A stretch of 64,000 bases of DNA from Dactylonectria macrodidyma. Lineage: Eukaryota; Ascomycota; Sordariomycetes; Hypocreales; Nectriaceae. Below are positions 40,695 through 53,775 of this stretch, in pieces. A program made the position numbers and the translations under genes. Below the pieces are notes generated by a model, which was not told the origin of the DNA, searched no databases, and worked only from the letters and a program-made list of their open reading frames with translations. Position 1 is the stretch's first letter; each line of letters begins with the position of its first letter. The stretch spans positions 620,001 through 684,000 of the forward strand of contig JAGMUV010000002.1 in assembly GCA_020744425.1 (NCBI GenBank). The letters are read 5' to 3'.

Positions 40695-43600
40695 GGCAAG
40701 CCAGAGGAGGGGTTTCTGGAGAGTGTTCGACGGAGAGGACCGGGGGAGGGGGGGCCGAAAGGCGGCTGAGGTAGAGTCGAGGAGGAGGGTCTGATATATA
40801 AAGCGACCGAGCGACTAGAGGTACAGGAACGTCAAGAAGCTACAACGGAGGAACAGAAGAGTGGCGCAAAAGATGGCAAAGCCAGGGCAGGGCAATGCAA
40901 AGCAGATGAGTAGGACCAACACAGAAACTGGATGAGCAACATGGGAGTCAGAGCCAAGTGGGATGGAAAGCGGCCCTGTTATGTAACAAGAATCAGGCTG
41001 CGACTCTGCGAGGGCCGTCAAAAAGGCAGGGCTCCATCATGGCCCCATGGGCCCATCGTGTAAAATTTCTCCCCACGGAGCGAGCAGCGTGTCCAAGCTG
41101 ATCTCCATCCTATTCCCATCCAATCCCCCATCCCACCAGCTCGCCCCCCGTTTGCCGGGGCTAGAAGCCGGCGCCTCAAACCAGGTTCCGGAGACAGCCG
41201 CTCAAGGAAGAGCAGCAGGGGTGAGGGATGACTGCGGAGACGGTTGGCATGTACTACCCAGCGGTAACGTGGTGGATGCTACAAAGCGAAGAAAAAAAAC
41301 GTGAACGCATCGCGAGATTTTCCCTAGCGGAGGTTTTCGCCTCATCAGCGGCGTTGCAAGTGGAGGGGCGGGAGCCGTGCACTGTTCCATTCGGGCGGCG
41401 GCCCGCTGGAAATACCACAAAATGTCGCGGCTAGGGCCCCAAATCCAGCAGGCTAACGGCGCTGCTGCGGCGTAAAAAAAGGCGTTCGCCCCTCGGAGGC
41501 CAATCGGCTTGAGCGAGATGACCCTTTTCGGCCTTGAGACTGCAAAAATTTGCAGGAGGACTGGGAGGGCTGAAGGGAAGTTCTGCTTGGTGGCATTCCA
41601 TGCATATTCTAGTTTGGCAATGATGGAATGGATCCTGCTTTTTTTTCTTCTGCCGCCGATCTGTGCCACTCCACGTCGGTTGATGCCTCTTTACAGCTTT
41701 TTTCTTCACCTTGCCACCAAGCTTGTCCCCAAGCTCTCCCCATCACGCCTCTCCATCTGTTGCGGCACAGCGTTCCAGCTAAGGATTGACTGAGCCGCCA
41801 ACGTCCACCAATTCACTTTCTTCTCGTACGTACCAAGTATTACAGCACAAAAAAACAAGTCGGACAGACCGGGCTTCGTCCCCCCCCCTTCACCCTGGTA
41901 TCCCTGCTAGCCTCGATCTGGCGTCGCCGGTTCCCGCTGCGAGCAAACGGCTCTCACGCATGCGTCAGGCACCAGATGTCTTCTAGAAGCCCTGAACCTG
42001 CCTTTTCCATTATGTACTCTATACTACGCTCCCCGCCCTCGTCTCATCCTATCTTACTCTGTAGGCCGATGCGGTCGTCGCATTTTAACATCACGGGGGC
42101 CAGCGCGGGACTCCAAGGACCCATCGGAGCACTCATTGGCGCCGCGTTATCCCTGCAGCTCTTGTTGCCGTTTGCTTCGTCACCGGGCCGGTTGCGGTAA
42201 AATCTCGCAAACGGGAGAGCTGTTCCCGAGAGAATCTAGTTTTGACAAGAGGGAATGACATCGAGCGAATTCCAATAACATTGTCCGAGGGGAGCCAACA
42301 GTCTCTGACATATACTCTTGACACTGCGGCACATCAGTAACAGGAGACATGGCCAGTGGGGTTTCATCCTCCGCCAAAAGCATCTGTTCTTCATCGTTCG
42401 ACAAATCTCGCGTTGTTCGGGGAGCGACATCCGCATGTCGATGAAGACTGTATGAAGACGGTACCATAACGTGACTCATGCCATCTAGTCATGACCTTGG
42501 CTTACTCTGGTTTGCATGGTGGGTGGAAGGTTTTGACGTGTGTGGGCTGATGCCTGTAAGCACGTTCCTAGGATCGCACGACACATTCCCTTACTATTAC
42601 CGGAGGCGTGGACTCACGATTGGGATGGACAAGAAGAAAAAATCTACATGCGGCTAATAAACGCCACCCGAAAATGAGGATGCGACTGAATCGGAAAAAC
42701 TCAATCGGCGTTTCCACCCATCGCCACAACCCTGTCTAGCACTTCAAAACTACAACAACGCAATATTGAAGGCCAAGAAAATATGTGCCTCTATCCACTA
42801 CATGCCTTGTCTATAATATATTTCATACTTCTAGCGTGCTAATATGCATCACCCAAACTCAATGAGGATTCGAGACGATAAGGCCTTAGCGCTGTCAAAT
42901 TGCGACACAGGCCCAGGAGCATGCGGAATCGTCTTACTATCCAACCGAGCGCCTTCCACTGGATCGCCTTTAGCTAGCCAAACAAAAATCCATAGCAGCG
43001 CACTCAAGCCTGACGTCAATGTGTATCTCCCACTGCCTACCCCTCCCAACGCATGCCTGCTCCTGGAGGAGCACAAGGTTTAGGTAAGTATGAAACGTGA
43101 AAGTCTCACATGAAGCAAACACGATGTTGTGAATTTTCGAGTCTCTTCTCGTTTTGGTGCGGGGCAAGCTCGAAAGGGAACAATTCAACGGGCCCGCCTA
43201 CTCATCCACCTGGAGATGGCGAGGCAGGATATTCTGACAACGATATCACACTTTTGAGCCACTAGATCAGACTCGAAGCCAGGGAGCTGCTATCTCGAGT
43301 ACCTATGATTGGTTGTAATTGATTACCTGATCGCATAGATACTTGGTACTTGCAAACCCCATAAACAGGCTGGTTGACATTGATGTCAACGAGGCAACGC
43401 ACAGTGTGAGGATGTGTTGTCAGGCTGAGAGTTGCGCACCTACTTGACGCCGTTCTTTTCCCCGAACCCGGAGCGAAGACAACATTGAAGTTGGTTATAG
43501 TCAATTTAGCCTGGACGTGAGATATAATTATGAGGATTGAGTAACAGGAACCTAAATCTGCGCGTCGGTGGTGACATAGGATGCATCCCCCAATCGAACG

Positions 43601-44799
43601 CGTGAAGAGATATCTCGGCTGAGCTCAAATGTCCATGCCTACGATGCAACAAATTTATCGTTTATATGATTAGATACTCGCGGCCGGGGTCATGATTCGC
43701 GGTGAAGAGCTTCACATCATTTCTTGAAATGTGATGTTTTGAGGTTGGCGCAGCTGTGATAGGAAATTATTAATGAGAGAACGTCGGTGATCGGGTTGAG
43801 ACGGCTGGACCCTGAACGAGCAAATCGCCGTAGTCGAGTATCGACTTTACGCCTTAAACCTTCTTATCGCATGGATAGATCTTGACTGTTGCTCGAGGTC
43901 AAAGAGTTATCGTGAGAGTCGGGTTGTCTCATTGGGGACATTGTCCCTCGATGCTCCGCTCAACTGCGGGCTTGATGATCGGCAAAGGGTTTGTGGAAAA
44001 TCATAATACGCCCAGGGCCAAGGTCTAGCTTAATGTTGTGTGAAGCGCTTTAAATGAGATATTGGTCTTCCTCACTCTGATTTTTGAGACATTTGAGACG
44101 GTCGTTGATGATTCAAAGTCGACGGTGTGAAAAGTGGCCGAAATGGTCAGATTGCCCTTCCGTGGCATTCGGCATCCAAGTGCCGGCCGGCCCAATCAGC
44201 ATTGCGCCCAGAGCTCTTCCGGAGGGCCTGCTGGCGATCTGGTGGGCCGATGACCCCCTGTAACTTTAATTTCTTGGAAGCCTGGACAGCTGAATTGCGC
44301 TGCTTGCGGAGGACCGGGCCACTCACGGGGCCTGAAAACGAGCGCCCAGACCGCACGCTGTGGGCGCTGCAGGGGCCTCTAAGCCCGATCGCGCTACAAG
44401 TTGATCGATAGTGTCGCGGAACCCTTGCGCGCAGTGCGTAGCAAAGCTCGGCGCCGCATCAATGACTTCATGGAAAACTTGGAACCGGTCGGCTTGGAGC
44501 TTGGCCGGCTTTTAGAGCTTGGCTGGAGCTGGGCAAGCTGGGCAGGTGCGAGCCATCATCTCCCTTCCCGTGCGCCGTGTTGCCATCTCCCATTCCACCC
44601 CGCTTGTTTGCGCCATCCCGAATTCCTTCCTCATCATCTTCGCGCCTCATTACCAACACGCAACAGCGAGTTGCGATTCGCGGCGTCCGGCTTGCGACCT
44701 TACATCAGTACCGATACAATTATTATCGATATCCTCATCGTTTGATAACCGACCATCGCGCAATTCTTCGACACCTGCTCCTCACCATCCGACGGCGCC
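40695..44799. other. 4.1-kb gene-poor gap between permease and PNS1
   Basis: Holds the promoters of the divergent permease (-) and PNS1 (+). A 99-codon minus-strand frame with an ATG (42180-42479) and an 80-codon plus frame (42844-43083) exist, but neither shows a motif. A CCAAT box lies at about 44189. A T/A-rich stretch with ATTATTATCGATATCC precedes PNS1 by about 70 bp. Confidence 0.5.
40795..40802 (-). promoter_or_regulatory. TATA-like element of the permease gene
   Basis: On the minus strand the sequence reads TTTATATA, 101-108 bp upstream of the permease ATG. Position and sequence fit a TATA box. Confidence 0.5.
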
Positions 44800-46576
44800 A
44801 TGGGTGAAGCCGACAACTACTACAATCCCAACCAGCGGGGCAACGACGGATATAATCAACAACAACAATCTGGCTACAACAATGGCGGATACCAACAACA
44901 GGCTGGCTATAACAACGGGGGCTATCAACAACCCCCGATGAACTACCAGCAGCAGCCTCCACCGCCCCCGCAACAATACCAGCAGTCCTACCCTCCCCCC
45001 AATGGCAATGGTTACACGAATGCCCAGGCCATGGAGGGGGGTGAAAAGCCCTCGTTCGATCAAACATTCAATGTCCCAAAGCCAAAGTACAACGACTTGT
45101 GGGCTGGTATTCTGGTAGGCAACGCTCACTAGGTCGTGATGTTCCTTCGCGATCGCGCATGCTAATTGGCAACGCGCCCATCTAGTTCATCCTGTTCTTC
45201 ATCGGCTTCGTCGTCGTCTCAGCCATTGCCATCCGAGGCTACGCCACCAACTTCAGCTTCAACGGCGGCGGCATCTACAACGGCGGCAATGACTTCTCTC
45301 TCAATACAAACACCATCATCCTGTTCGCCTTCTGCCTCGTCGTGGCTTTGGTACTCTCGTACGCCTACGTATTGATCGCGCGCCTCTTCCCCAAGCAGTT
45401 CATCTGGGTCACTGGCATCTTCAACATCGTTTGGGCACTAGGCACCGCCATCTTCTACCTGTACAAGCGCTACTGGTCTGCGGGCATCGTGTTCCTCATC
45501 TTTGGCTTGTTCATAGCCTTTTGCTTCTATACTTGGATCTCGCGCATTCCATTCTCCGCTTTGATGCTCAAGACGGCCATTGACGTGAGCAAGAAGTATG
45601 GCCATGTCTACCTCGTGAGCTTCATCGGAGGCTTAACGGCTACAGTATTTGCCGCCTGGTACTCAGTCACCCTGGTGGCCATCTACGTCAAATACCAGCC
45701 GGACGACAACAATCCCTCATGCTCTGGTGGTGGTTGCAGCCAAGGCAAGGTGATTGGTCTTATTGTGTTCGTTACCTTCACCATGTACTGGATCTCCGAG
45801 TGGCTCAAGAACACGATCCACACCACCATTGCTGGTGTCTACGGCTCTTGGTACTTTTGCCCACACAACTTCCCCAAGGATGCTACCCGTGGAGCCGCCA
45901 AGCGTGCCCTCACCTACAGCTTCGGGTCCATCAGCCTGGGCAGCTTGCTGGTTGCCATTGTCCAATTCCTTCGTCAGCTGTGTTCCGTTGCGCGCCAGCA
46001 GGAAGCATCCGACGGTAGCATCGTCGGATATGTCATCTTCTGCTGTTTGGGCTGCATACTAAGCCTCTTGGAGTGGGCGGTCGAGTTCCTCAACCGATAT
46101 GCCTTCTGCCATATTGCGCTATATGGCAAGGCATACTTCGCCGCCGCCAAGGATACATGGAAGATGATCAAGGATCGTGGTATTGATGCGCTCGTCAACG
46201 TAAGTTTCTCCCGTCCTTTTCAATAACAAGCGACCAGACCTTGCTGACTTGTTAGGAATGTCTCATCGGCCCCGTTCTTTCGTTCGGCGCCCTATTCATC
46301 GGATACGCTTGCGCTCTTTTCGCGTACCTCTACCTACTATTTACCGATCCCGCTTACAACCGTAACGGGGATTACACCCCAGTCGTCATGGCCTTTTCGT
46401 TCCTCATCGGTTTCCAGATCGCCAACATCTTCACCACGCCCCTGTCGAGTGGTATCGACACTATCTTTGTCGCTATGGGCTGGGACCCCCAGGTTTTGGC
46501 GCATGATCACCCCGAAATCTACAACGAGATGGTCCGGGTCTATCCCAAGGTGCAGCAGGTTATTCGAGACCGATGA
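44800..46576 (+). CDS. PNS1: PNS1, choline-transporter-like (CTL) membrane protein
   Basis: Three exons: 44800-45114, 45186-46199 and 46256-46576, giving 549 residues. All junctions are in phase 0. The N-terminal ~85 residues are rich in Gln, Asn, Tyr, Gly and Pro, with a repeated GYNNGGYQQ unit, and are presumably cytosolic and unstructured. Then come about ten membrane helices with a CTL-like core (FGLFIAFCFYTWISRIPF segment; GSWYFCP; AYGKAYF-like LYGKAYFAAAKD near the last loop). The C-terminus ends in YPKVQQVIRDR. Length and layout match yeast Pns1. The family is named from choline-transporter-like proteins; the transported molecule in fungi is not settled. Plasma-membrane location is expected from the family. 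Confidence 0.94.
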
Positions 46577-46917
46577 ACACCTCGTGTTTGGTGGTTCATA
46601 TGTGCGTGATGCTCTAGGAACTTGCGCCAAGGTAGTCGATGAAAGCATTGTTATTAGAAGGATCGGGAGCAAAGTAGGCAAGGGAATACAAGAGTTTGGA
46701 TATAATGTTTGTTAATCTGTCCTGGAGACGACATTTTGGCCAGTCCGTAAGCAATAGCTTCTTGACGATAATCTATTAATCAACAAATATGATTGAACCC
46801 CCACAAACGCTGCCCTCTATCCTGTTTCTGATGCCATTCTCTAACACTCGATCGATCCCAGCCAGTATTGACCTATACGCCCTCAACAAAATCCGCAGCG
46901 CCCCCATCTAAGTTCTC
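46577..46917. other. Convergent 3' region
   Basis: A short spacer between the ends of PNS1 and the 71-codon gene; probably both 3' UTRs. Confidence 0.5.
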
Positions 46918-47133
46918 TCACGGCAGTGCCGACACGTAAACCGGGCTGCTGGCGATGGTCGCGTACACCTCGACTTGCGGCGCTTCGTCGATGCGCACCA
47001 CGATGCCGCCGCCATCCTTGCTCAGGCGCTTGAACTCGACGAGGAGCATGGCGAGAATCACCACGATGCCCGTCAGGAGGAGCGTCGTGAGGAACGACAG
47101 GAGCCGGTCGAAGGAGTTGGGACCGGTTGACAT
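46918..47133 (-). CDS. Small single-pass membrane protein (71 aa)
   Basis: The frame is longer upstream, but the first ATG in good context is at 47133, giving 71 residues. A single hydrophobic helix spans about residues 11-33 (LLSFLTTLLLTGIVVILAML), followed by a positively charged FKRLSK turn, a Gly-rich GGG and a short hydrophobic tail. No family recognised. The sharp division into polar start, one helix and structured tail makes it more credible than neighbouring frames. It might act as a small organellar or ER membrane subunit; this is inference only. It faces the 3' end of PNS1 and shares its upstream region with ATG17's 3' flank. Confidence 0.55.
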   Translation of the reverse strand: MSTGPNSFDRLLSFLTTLLLTGIVVILAMLLVEFKRLSKDGGGIVVRIDEAPQVEVYATIASSPVYVSALP

Positions 47134-48103
47134 TTTCGAGTGGCGATATTGTGTTGGTGTGATTTGTGGTGTTCGTGGTTGATATGACCTATGATGATGC
47201 GGAGAGGTAGAGGTTTGAATTATCGCGTTCGCGTTGCTGTGGTTTCCTGTGATGTTGCGTCGATGGTCAAGATGTAATACCGGGTTGATATTCGTCCGCA
47301 GAGTATATATCCAATAACGATGCAACAAAGGCGCTATCGTTTCGTCTCGTCTCGTTCTCAAAAGCCTTCATCCGCAATACGAAAATCTAGAACAATTCCA
47401 GGAAAAAAGCCACAAGCCTGCCGCCACCGCCTTTTATTCTCCTCTCAGGCTAACCACCACGCCTCAGCCGCAGCCCGCAAGCTGTATCAAAAAGCGAACT
47501 ATTTCGAGGCTAACAGAGAGAACGTGCTGGGGTATGCTTCAGAATGAGGTTGGTCGCCGACCCTCGAGATTGTGAGGGGGCCACGCCTGGGTACCGTAGC
47601 CCCTTGGGTCATGATGTTTGGCGCGCTGTAATTAATAGTGTCTTTGCTTTCTCAACGCAGGACTAGGAGCTGATAGGGTAGAGGAGATGCGATGGGTGGT
47701 CGAGAACATGCATAAAACAACCTAAAATAGGCGGAACAGGGGTCCGGTCCTCAGCTCCGACTTGCTAAGGTATGGAGGTGGAGAAGGAGATTGCTTTGCG
47801 AAAACCCCAAGATTTGGATTGGATGGCAGTATGTCGATGCTGAGATAGCTACATCGCCTGAGGAACGTAAGAGATGGGTGTGATTTCGAATATGTACATG
47901 AACTAAGAGAGCTAAGTCGCTTGCTATATTTCATGACATCCAACGTTCAGCGCACACTCAACAGTCCAGTGCTGTCTGTTGCCAAGTAGTGTAGAATCCA
48001 GTGTTCCTGACGCCATTCCGTACCTCCCTCAACGCCAAACCACACAAAACCAAATACACGATAGATCCTACACGATGCAGATGCCCGTCTACACTTCCAT
48101 TCT
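47134..48103. other. Intergenic, no gene recognised
   Basis: About 1 kb holding the promoter of the small membrane protein and the 3' flank of ATG17. A 75-codon plus-strand frame near 47320-47547 has no support. Confidence 0.5.
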
Positions 48104-49729
48104 TTATCTGGGTTCTGCCGCCGACTTTCCGAGCCTCGCTCGCGCAGCCTCCACGACACTGCGTCGCAACGCAGGTCGTTGTTCGTCCTCGTCGGCTGGA
48201 AGCAGAGTGCCGTCCTCGTCGGTCGGCATTACCGCCCAGCGTCTCACAGGGCCTTGCATGCCGGCCCAGAGATCGGTTGGTAGGAACTCGCCCACGTCTT
48301 GTCGAAAAGTCTCACGCGACTGTCGATCGGCATCGAGCAGCTTGTCCACGTTCTCTTGGGCCTTGCGCCAGATGTTTCGGACCCGGTCGTCCACGGCTCG
48401 TCGTCGTTCGACCTCGAGAATGAGACTGTCGTACGCACTGGCATAGCCCTCGTAGAAATCTCTCATCTGCTTCATCTCTTGCAGTTTGCCAAACACAGAC
48501 TCCTTCTCAATCTCCCATCTCGTCCTAAAGTCCTCCTCGGCTGCTAGGTAGTCTCCCAGCCTGTCGCCAATTTCCCCTAGCATGGCATAAGCCTCGAGCA
48601 TGGCTGTGTACGACTTCTTTGCTTGTTCTGTTTGCTCCTGTAACACGGCGAATTCTTGCTCCATCGCGGCAAGGCGCTCTTGAATCTCTTGAACGACATC
48701 TTCCACCTCTTCGGCGTCCTGAACAACCACCTTGAGCATTTCGGCTCGATCCTTTGAGGTCTTTGGTTCGAGATCTGACACGTTGGATTCCTGCTCCGCG
48801 ATGAGGCCCGAGATAGAGACGCCGTCGTTGTCTTGTGCTTGGGTGGCCTCGGCAACCCGGCGGCGGGCGAGGGCTACTGCGCCCTCTGTGGTTCGTATTG
48901 CGGTTACACACATGTCGAAATGGGTTGTCAGGGAAGCAAGAAGTTGCGCCATATTTCCTGAGTGATCTATCAGACTCTCTAGTAGGTCGGTCGATGGTGG
49001 ATTTGATGGATCTGCCTTGTCGGAGGAGGGTGGCGCAGGCGCTTCGACGATGATTTTCTTGAGGTTTCGAATATCGGTATCGAACCGTAGTAGGTCTCCA
49101 TCGAAGGACTGCTGGATACTCTGTGTTCTGGATCAATAATCTGGATACGATGGGTTCTCTATAGGGGACTCTACCTGTAAGTCCTCAATGCTCTTCTTCA
49201 TGGCATCTCGCATCCCGTGAACGCTCGCCTCATCGACGAAATCTAGTAGGCTCCTCCTCTCTTCGCCTTTCGGGCGGAATACGGTCTGGACGCCGGTCCC
49301 TCTCAGCATTTTCATTGTGCCTTCTAGCTCACCATCAACCAAGTCCATGGATTTGACGAGCGTCTTGAAGTCTTTCTTGCCCCAATTATATGTGGCCTGT
49401 AGGCTTTGTCGAACCCTCACCAAGATTGCGGCTTGGTCGAGGATGGATGTCTGGAGAAAGCCAGCTTGGGCGGCCAAGATGGCGACATCTTCGTGGGATT
49501 GTTGCGCGGCGGTTGCGATCTCGTTTGCGCGCAGGACGAGGGTCATAGAAGAGAGAGATCGCTTGGCAAACAAGAGGTGGTTGACGAGGGTGTCGACCGA
49601 TATGGACGGCGAGTCGGGGTCATCATCGCGAGATCGGGAGAGCGTGTTTGAGTGGGAGTGGGAGTGTTTTGAAGACGAGCCCGATGACCCGTGGCTGCGG
49701 CGCAACGAGGCGGCTGAGGACGCAGCCAT
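48104..49729 (-). CDS. ATG17: ATG17, autophagy scaffold protein
   Basis: Two exons, 49175-49729 and 48104-49120, with a 54-bp intron, giving 523 residues. The N-terminal ~45 residues are Ser/His-rich. The rest is nearly all helical and charged with heptad-like patterns, as in the crescent-shaped Atg17. Family landmarks include [21 protein letters not shown] near the start, [16 protein letters not shown], an [14 protein letters not shown] segment right after the splice, [15 protein letters not shown], and an [11 protein letters not shown] ending typical of filamentous-fungal Atg17. The protein organises the pre-autophagosomal structure with Atg1, Atg13, Atg29 and Atg31. No membrane helix or enzyme motif is seen. 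Confidence 0.95.
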
Positions 49730-50695
49730 AGTGATGATGGATTTCGCAAGCGAAGGCTAAGACAATGGGAAGGGCAGCTGTCGCAGCGACAAGGCGGATA
49801 CTGAAACTATGATAATGTTGCAAGCACTGTTCGTATGGCTACATGGCTGAGGGGCGAGATGGAAGACGATGGGGCGATGATGGTTCAGGGTCACGGGTGA
49901 TGGGCTCGCAGATACGAAAGCCCGGCTGATGGTGGATGAGGAAGAAAGAAGAAAGGTAAGGTAGGCTGGGCACCTGGAAGGACCATAGGCGATGACGACG
50001 ATAAGGCGTCCTTTGCCGAGTCCGTTATCGCCAGGCAGATGACGAGCTAATGTTCCGAAACGACACCACCCCCCTGTAGCGTGTAGGGTGAGTTCTGCGC
50101 CGCCTAGAACGGTATCTCGGTACTCTACTACTCCGTACCTACAGTGATGCTCCAGCGCCTACCCGCTATAAGTTAGCATCCGGAGTAGCGCGTATTTATA
50201 GCACGTGGACATCCAGGTGGCGCTGTCGCGGACTCACGGTCGCGTCGCCTGTGCCGGACCCGCCTGGGCTTTCTCTCCACTATCGGAGGTGACGAGAGAC
50301 AAGGCGTTCCCATCTTGTCTCTCCTGTATACTAACCATTGCACTAAATCACGACGCAAGATAAAGCGGCAAGTTTCAATTAAAAAGTGTGTTGAGATACT
50401 CATATCCTATCTGAGGTTGTCTGTTGTCTGTCTCTGTCATGTCATGCATTTTCTCAAATGTAGTCTTCCGTTTCGCCCTTATCCAGCGCAAAGAGTTGAG
50501 AAACCCCACCCTGAATCCAGCAGAGTAATAAGTAAAGTAGCACCCTTAATCAGTCTCGCAAATTGAATCTCGCAAGAAAACAATCTCTTTCCAATCATTC
50601 CGTCGTCATAAAACATGTGCTCCAGGATTGGTGCAAATGTTTCTCGTCGCACTAACCCGGAGACTCCAAATCAAGTTCTTTCGCTTGTCTAATGC
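49730..50695. other. Intergenic, ATG17 promoter and calpain 3' flank
   Basis: About 1 kb. The GATAAGG at about 49999 and the GC-rich stretch near 50215-50280 are the only notable sequences. No coding frame supported. Confidence 0.5.
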
Positions 50696-53600
50696 TCACT
50701 GCTTCTCTAGCCGCTTGTCCGACTCCAGCGGCGTCGGCTCGGGCGTATTCATCCGCGTCGTGTCCGTGGAGTCGATGTGGATGAGATTCTTAATCGCAGA
50801 ATGCTTCGCCTTGCCGTCTATTTCGTCGCCGACTTCTGTCCCGTCCTTGAGGATCACGGGAGGGTACGACGCGATGTCGCCCTTCATCTCGGCCTTCTCC
50901 TTGCCGTCCTTGTCCTCGGCTCGAGCGCCAGCGGCGTTGTTCTGAGCGTCATCAAGATCGGCTGCGCCCTTCTCGCCCATGCCGCCCTCGAGCAGCTCGC
51001 CGCCCTCCATGACGGTGCGGAGCTCGAGGCCTGCATCCTTGGAGTAGACGCGGATGCCGATGATGGCGATGGCGTTCCAAGGATCCGGCATCTTCTCCTC
51101 CTCCGTGTCGTAGTCATCACGGTGAGGCGCCGGCTGCTGGGGGGTGACTCGTGGCTTGCGCGTCATGTCGTCGCTGCTGTAGAGCTCCTCCCAGTCTGTC
51201 ACGGGAGAGTCTGATGAATCGCCCGCTGAATCATACTTGGGCCTTGTGCTGACTGGTGCTTTCTGCTCCTCTACTTCCGCGGGCGGCGAGGGAGGAGGAG
51301 GCCCGCTGATGGGCGGCACCTCCTGCTTGCTCTCAGTCGAGTCCACCGGCTCAGAGTCCTCCGATTTGGGTGTGTCCATTGGAGAGCTGGTCGACACCGA
51401 TTCATTGGAGTCATCGACGTTCTTGGAGTCTGGCTTGTCAGTAACAGCGGTTTCGCCCTTATCGGCAGACTTGTCATCATTGGACTCCTCTTCAGCTGGC
51501 TTCTCGTTGTCGGCCTTCTCCTCAGTCTTCTCCGTTTCAGGGGCCACATCCTCTGACTTCTCTTCAGAAGCCTTCTCCTCCAGGGCTTTGGCCTCAGCCT
51601 CGGCCTTGAGCTTGGCTTCCTGCTCTTCAACAGCCTTAGCTGCCGCTGCCTTGGCCTCGGCTTCTGCTTTCTCGGCCGCCTCCTTGGCGTCCTGCGCAGC
51701 CTCCCACGCGGCACGTCTTCGCGACTTCTTCTCCTTATTCTTCTCAGCCTGCTTCTTGGCCACCTCGCGGTTGACGTGCCGCTTGTCCCACATCTTGCGC
51801 CGCTCCTTTTGACGCGAGCCCGACGCCTTCTGCTGCTCTTGCTTCTGGCGCAGCTTGACCACCTTGTCCATGTGGTCCCACGCCTTGCTGTGTGCCAGGT
51901 CGTACGCGTAGCCGACTTGCGCCAGCTTCGCGTTCTCGACCCGCTCAGAGCACTCGTGCTTGACCACGTCCTCGACTGACTTGAGAGTCGAGTCTCGCTC
52001 GCCAGTCACCTTAAGGTAGACGACGTAGTTGCCCGCAGGCATGTCTGGGAGCTCCACCGAGACGGATCGGTGCATCAGGTAGTTGCCGTGTGATCGCACA
52101 ATGTAGTCTTCGGCATCGGGGCTCTCCTGGTAGTGTAGACGGAAGTGTAGACGGAAGCTGTACTGGCCGTGGAGACCCTTGAAGTATCGCTTATCCAGCT
52201 GGGAGAGCACCAGGACAAGAGGCGAGTCCTGGGTCAGCTTGATGTGAAACTTTTCGTGATACTCAGCCTTCCACGGGACATCGACGCCAATCCATCGCTG
52301 GCAAGATCGCCAGTCGCCGTCACCAAAGAGGCGAGTCCGATCAAAATGTGAGTACTTGCGGATCAGGTCCTCGTAGGAGATCCAGAAGACGGAGTCGCTA
52401 CCAAACTTGTGGTCGAGCTCGTCTTGGATCTCCCTCGTCCACTCCTTTGAGCCGTCACTCCAAGGGCCCTCCCAGAGACCCTTGCGAACCTTGCCCCAGG
52501 GGTTTCTGAGCTTAACCAGGCGCTGGCCGCTCTTGAGGGTTCTGGCCTCCATGACGACGTAAGCGTGGCCTTCGCAAATGCCGTTGCGCTCACCGTAGCC
52601 GTACTCCATGAGCCCAGTGGAAGCGCCGAAGAGGAACTCCTCGTTCACCCGAGACATCTCATTGTCCCAAAACTCGTCAACGTCCAAGATGTCGGACGTG
52701 AAGAGCTCTGTGGTGACACCGCCAGACAGATCCTCCAAGCCCTCGCCAATCCAGCCGCCAGAGAGCGAGGCATAATCGCCATGCGCCTTGGCGTACGCCT
52801 TCTCCATCAAGGGCACCCAAGTCTCATTCTGATCCTTACACTGAGCAAAGAAGAGGGCTTTGGAGCCAGTCTGGTAGGTTTTGCGATACACATTCTCGAC
52901 GTCCTCGCGATCAATCTGCTGTAGCAGATCGCGCTGCATGCTAGGAGAGTCCCAGGTTGGGGACTTGAGGTAGAGCTTGTCGTCGATGATGGAGTAGATC
53001 CATTCGCCATCTCTGTAAAAGACAAATCCGTAGATGCCGATTTCTAGTCACAGTTAGAATAGTTCTTCTGACGTAATCGGGGAGAGACGTACTTGTGTCG
53101 TAGGCAACGCAAAGGCGCTTGACGCCCTCTTCCACACTAGCGAGAGCGGTGAAACTAGACATGATCCAGCAATCGCCCAAACCACCTTGCTTGAGATCAC
53201 CGCCATCGATGACTTTCATGAATGTAGGCTTCTCGAAAATCTCGTGAACTCGTTTCACAGCCTTAGGCACAACAGCCTTTGAGCTCAACAGCGTCGTCCT
53301 TCCTATCTCGAACTTTTTTGTGCCAAGGCTGTTGAGACAGTTGCCCTTTTCGTACTTGAGATCCCAATCCTGTAAAAGAGTCAGTTCCGTGCCTACTCCG
53401 TCGTAGCATGTCGTTCAGGATACTTACAAGATCCCAGCCAGGGTCTCGGTAGCGCATGTTTACCCGTTTGCACTCCTTGATGATCTTTTCGACTTTGCGC
53501 CGGCATTCCTCGGCCGCCCGGGTGTATCCGGCCGATAGCAGCTCATTAGGCAGGTTCGACGTCGCCGGCGGTACGACGGGATCAAAGGGAAGGACAGCGA

Positions 53601-53775
53601 GGGCAGTGTGGAATTTTCGCTTGGAGAACTTCTTCCAAATCCGATTGATGGACTTTTGTGGGGGAAGCTTCTTCTTCTTCTTCTTTTTCTGATCCTGAGT
53701 CGTGGTGGTGGTTGCCGGCGCTGGTCGAGGTCGGCGCGGGTCGTCCGACTCTTCTGATGAGCTGTATCCGTGCAT
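50696..53775 (-). CDS. Calpain-like cysteine protease with long charged C-terminus
   Basis: Three exons: 53428-53775, 53093-53369 and 50696-53043, giving 990 residues. The calpain C2 catalytic triad is complete: C183 in GGLGDCWIMSS, H368 in CEGHAYVVME and N389 in LRNPWG. A WDLKYEKGNCLN segment precedes the core, and the DWRSCQRWIGVD region starts a beta-sandwich C2-like domain. The N-terminus has a Lys run (K7) and acts as a linker. After about residue 640 the chain becomes a long Ala/Glu/Lys-rich coiled-coil-like part, then a Ser/Asp/Pro-rich tail. No EF-hands are seen, so calcium control by a penta-EF domain is unlikely. It is not the PalB type by layout. Role and substrates are unknown. 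A 12-bp in-frame tandem duplication is present at 52133-52156. Confidence 0.93.
52133..52156 (+). repeat. 12-bp tandem duplication inside the calpain gene
   Basis: GTGTAGACGGAA occurs twice back to back. On the coding strand it doubles a FRLH unit (SFRLHFRLHYQ) in the beta-sandwich domain, keeping the frame. Confidence 0.85.

Noticed and set aside
39402..40769. A 455-codon plus-strand frame opposite the permease
   Set aside because: Acidic, Gly-rich mirror of hydrophobic GC-rich codons; the permease on the other strand has clear family signatures.
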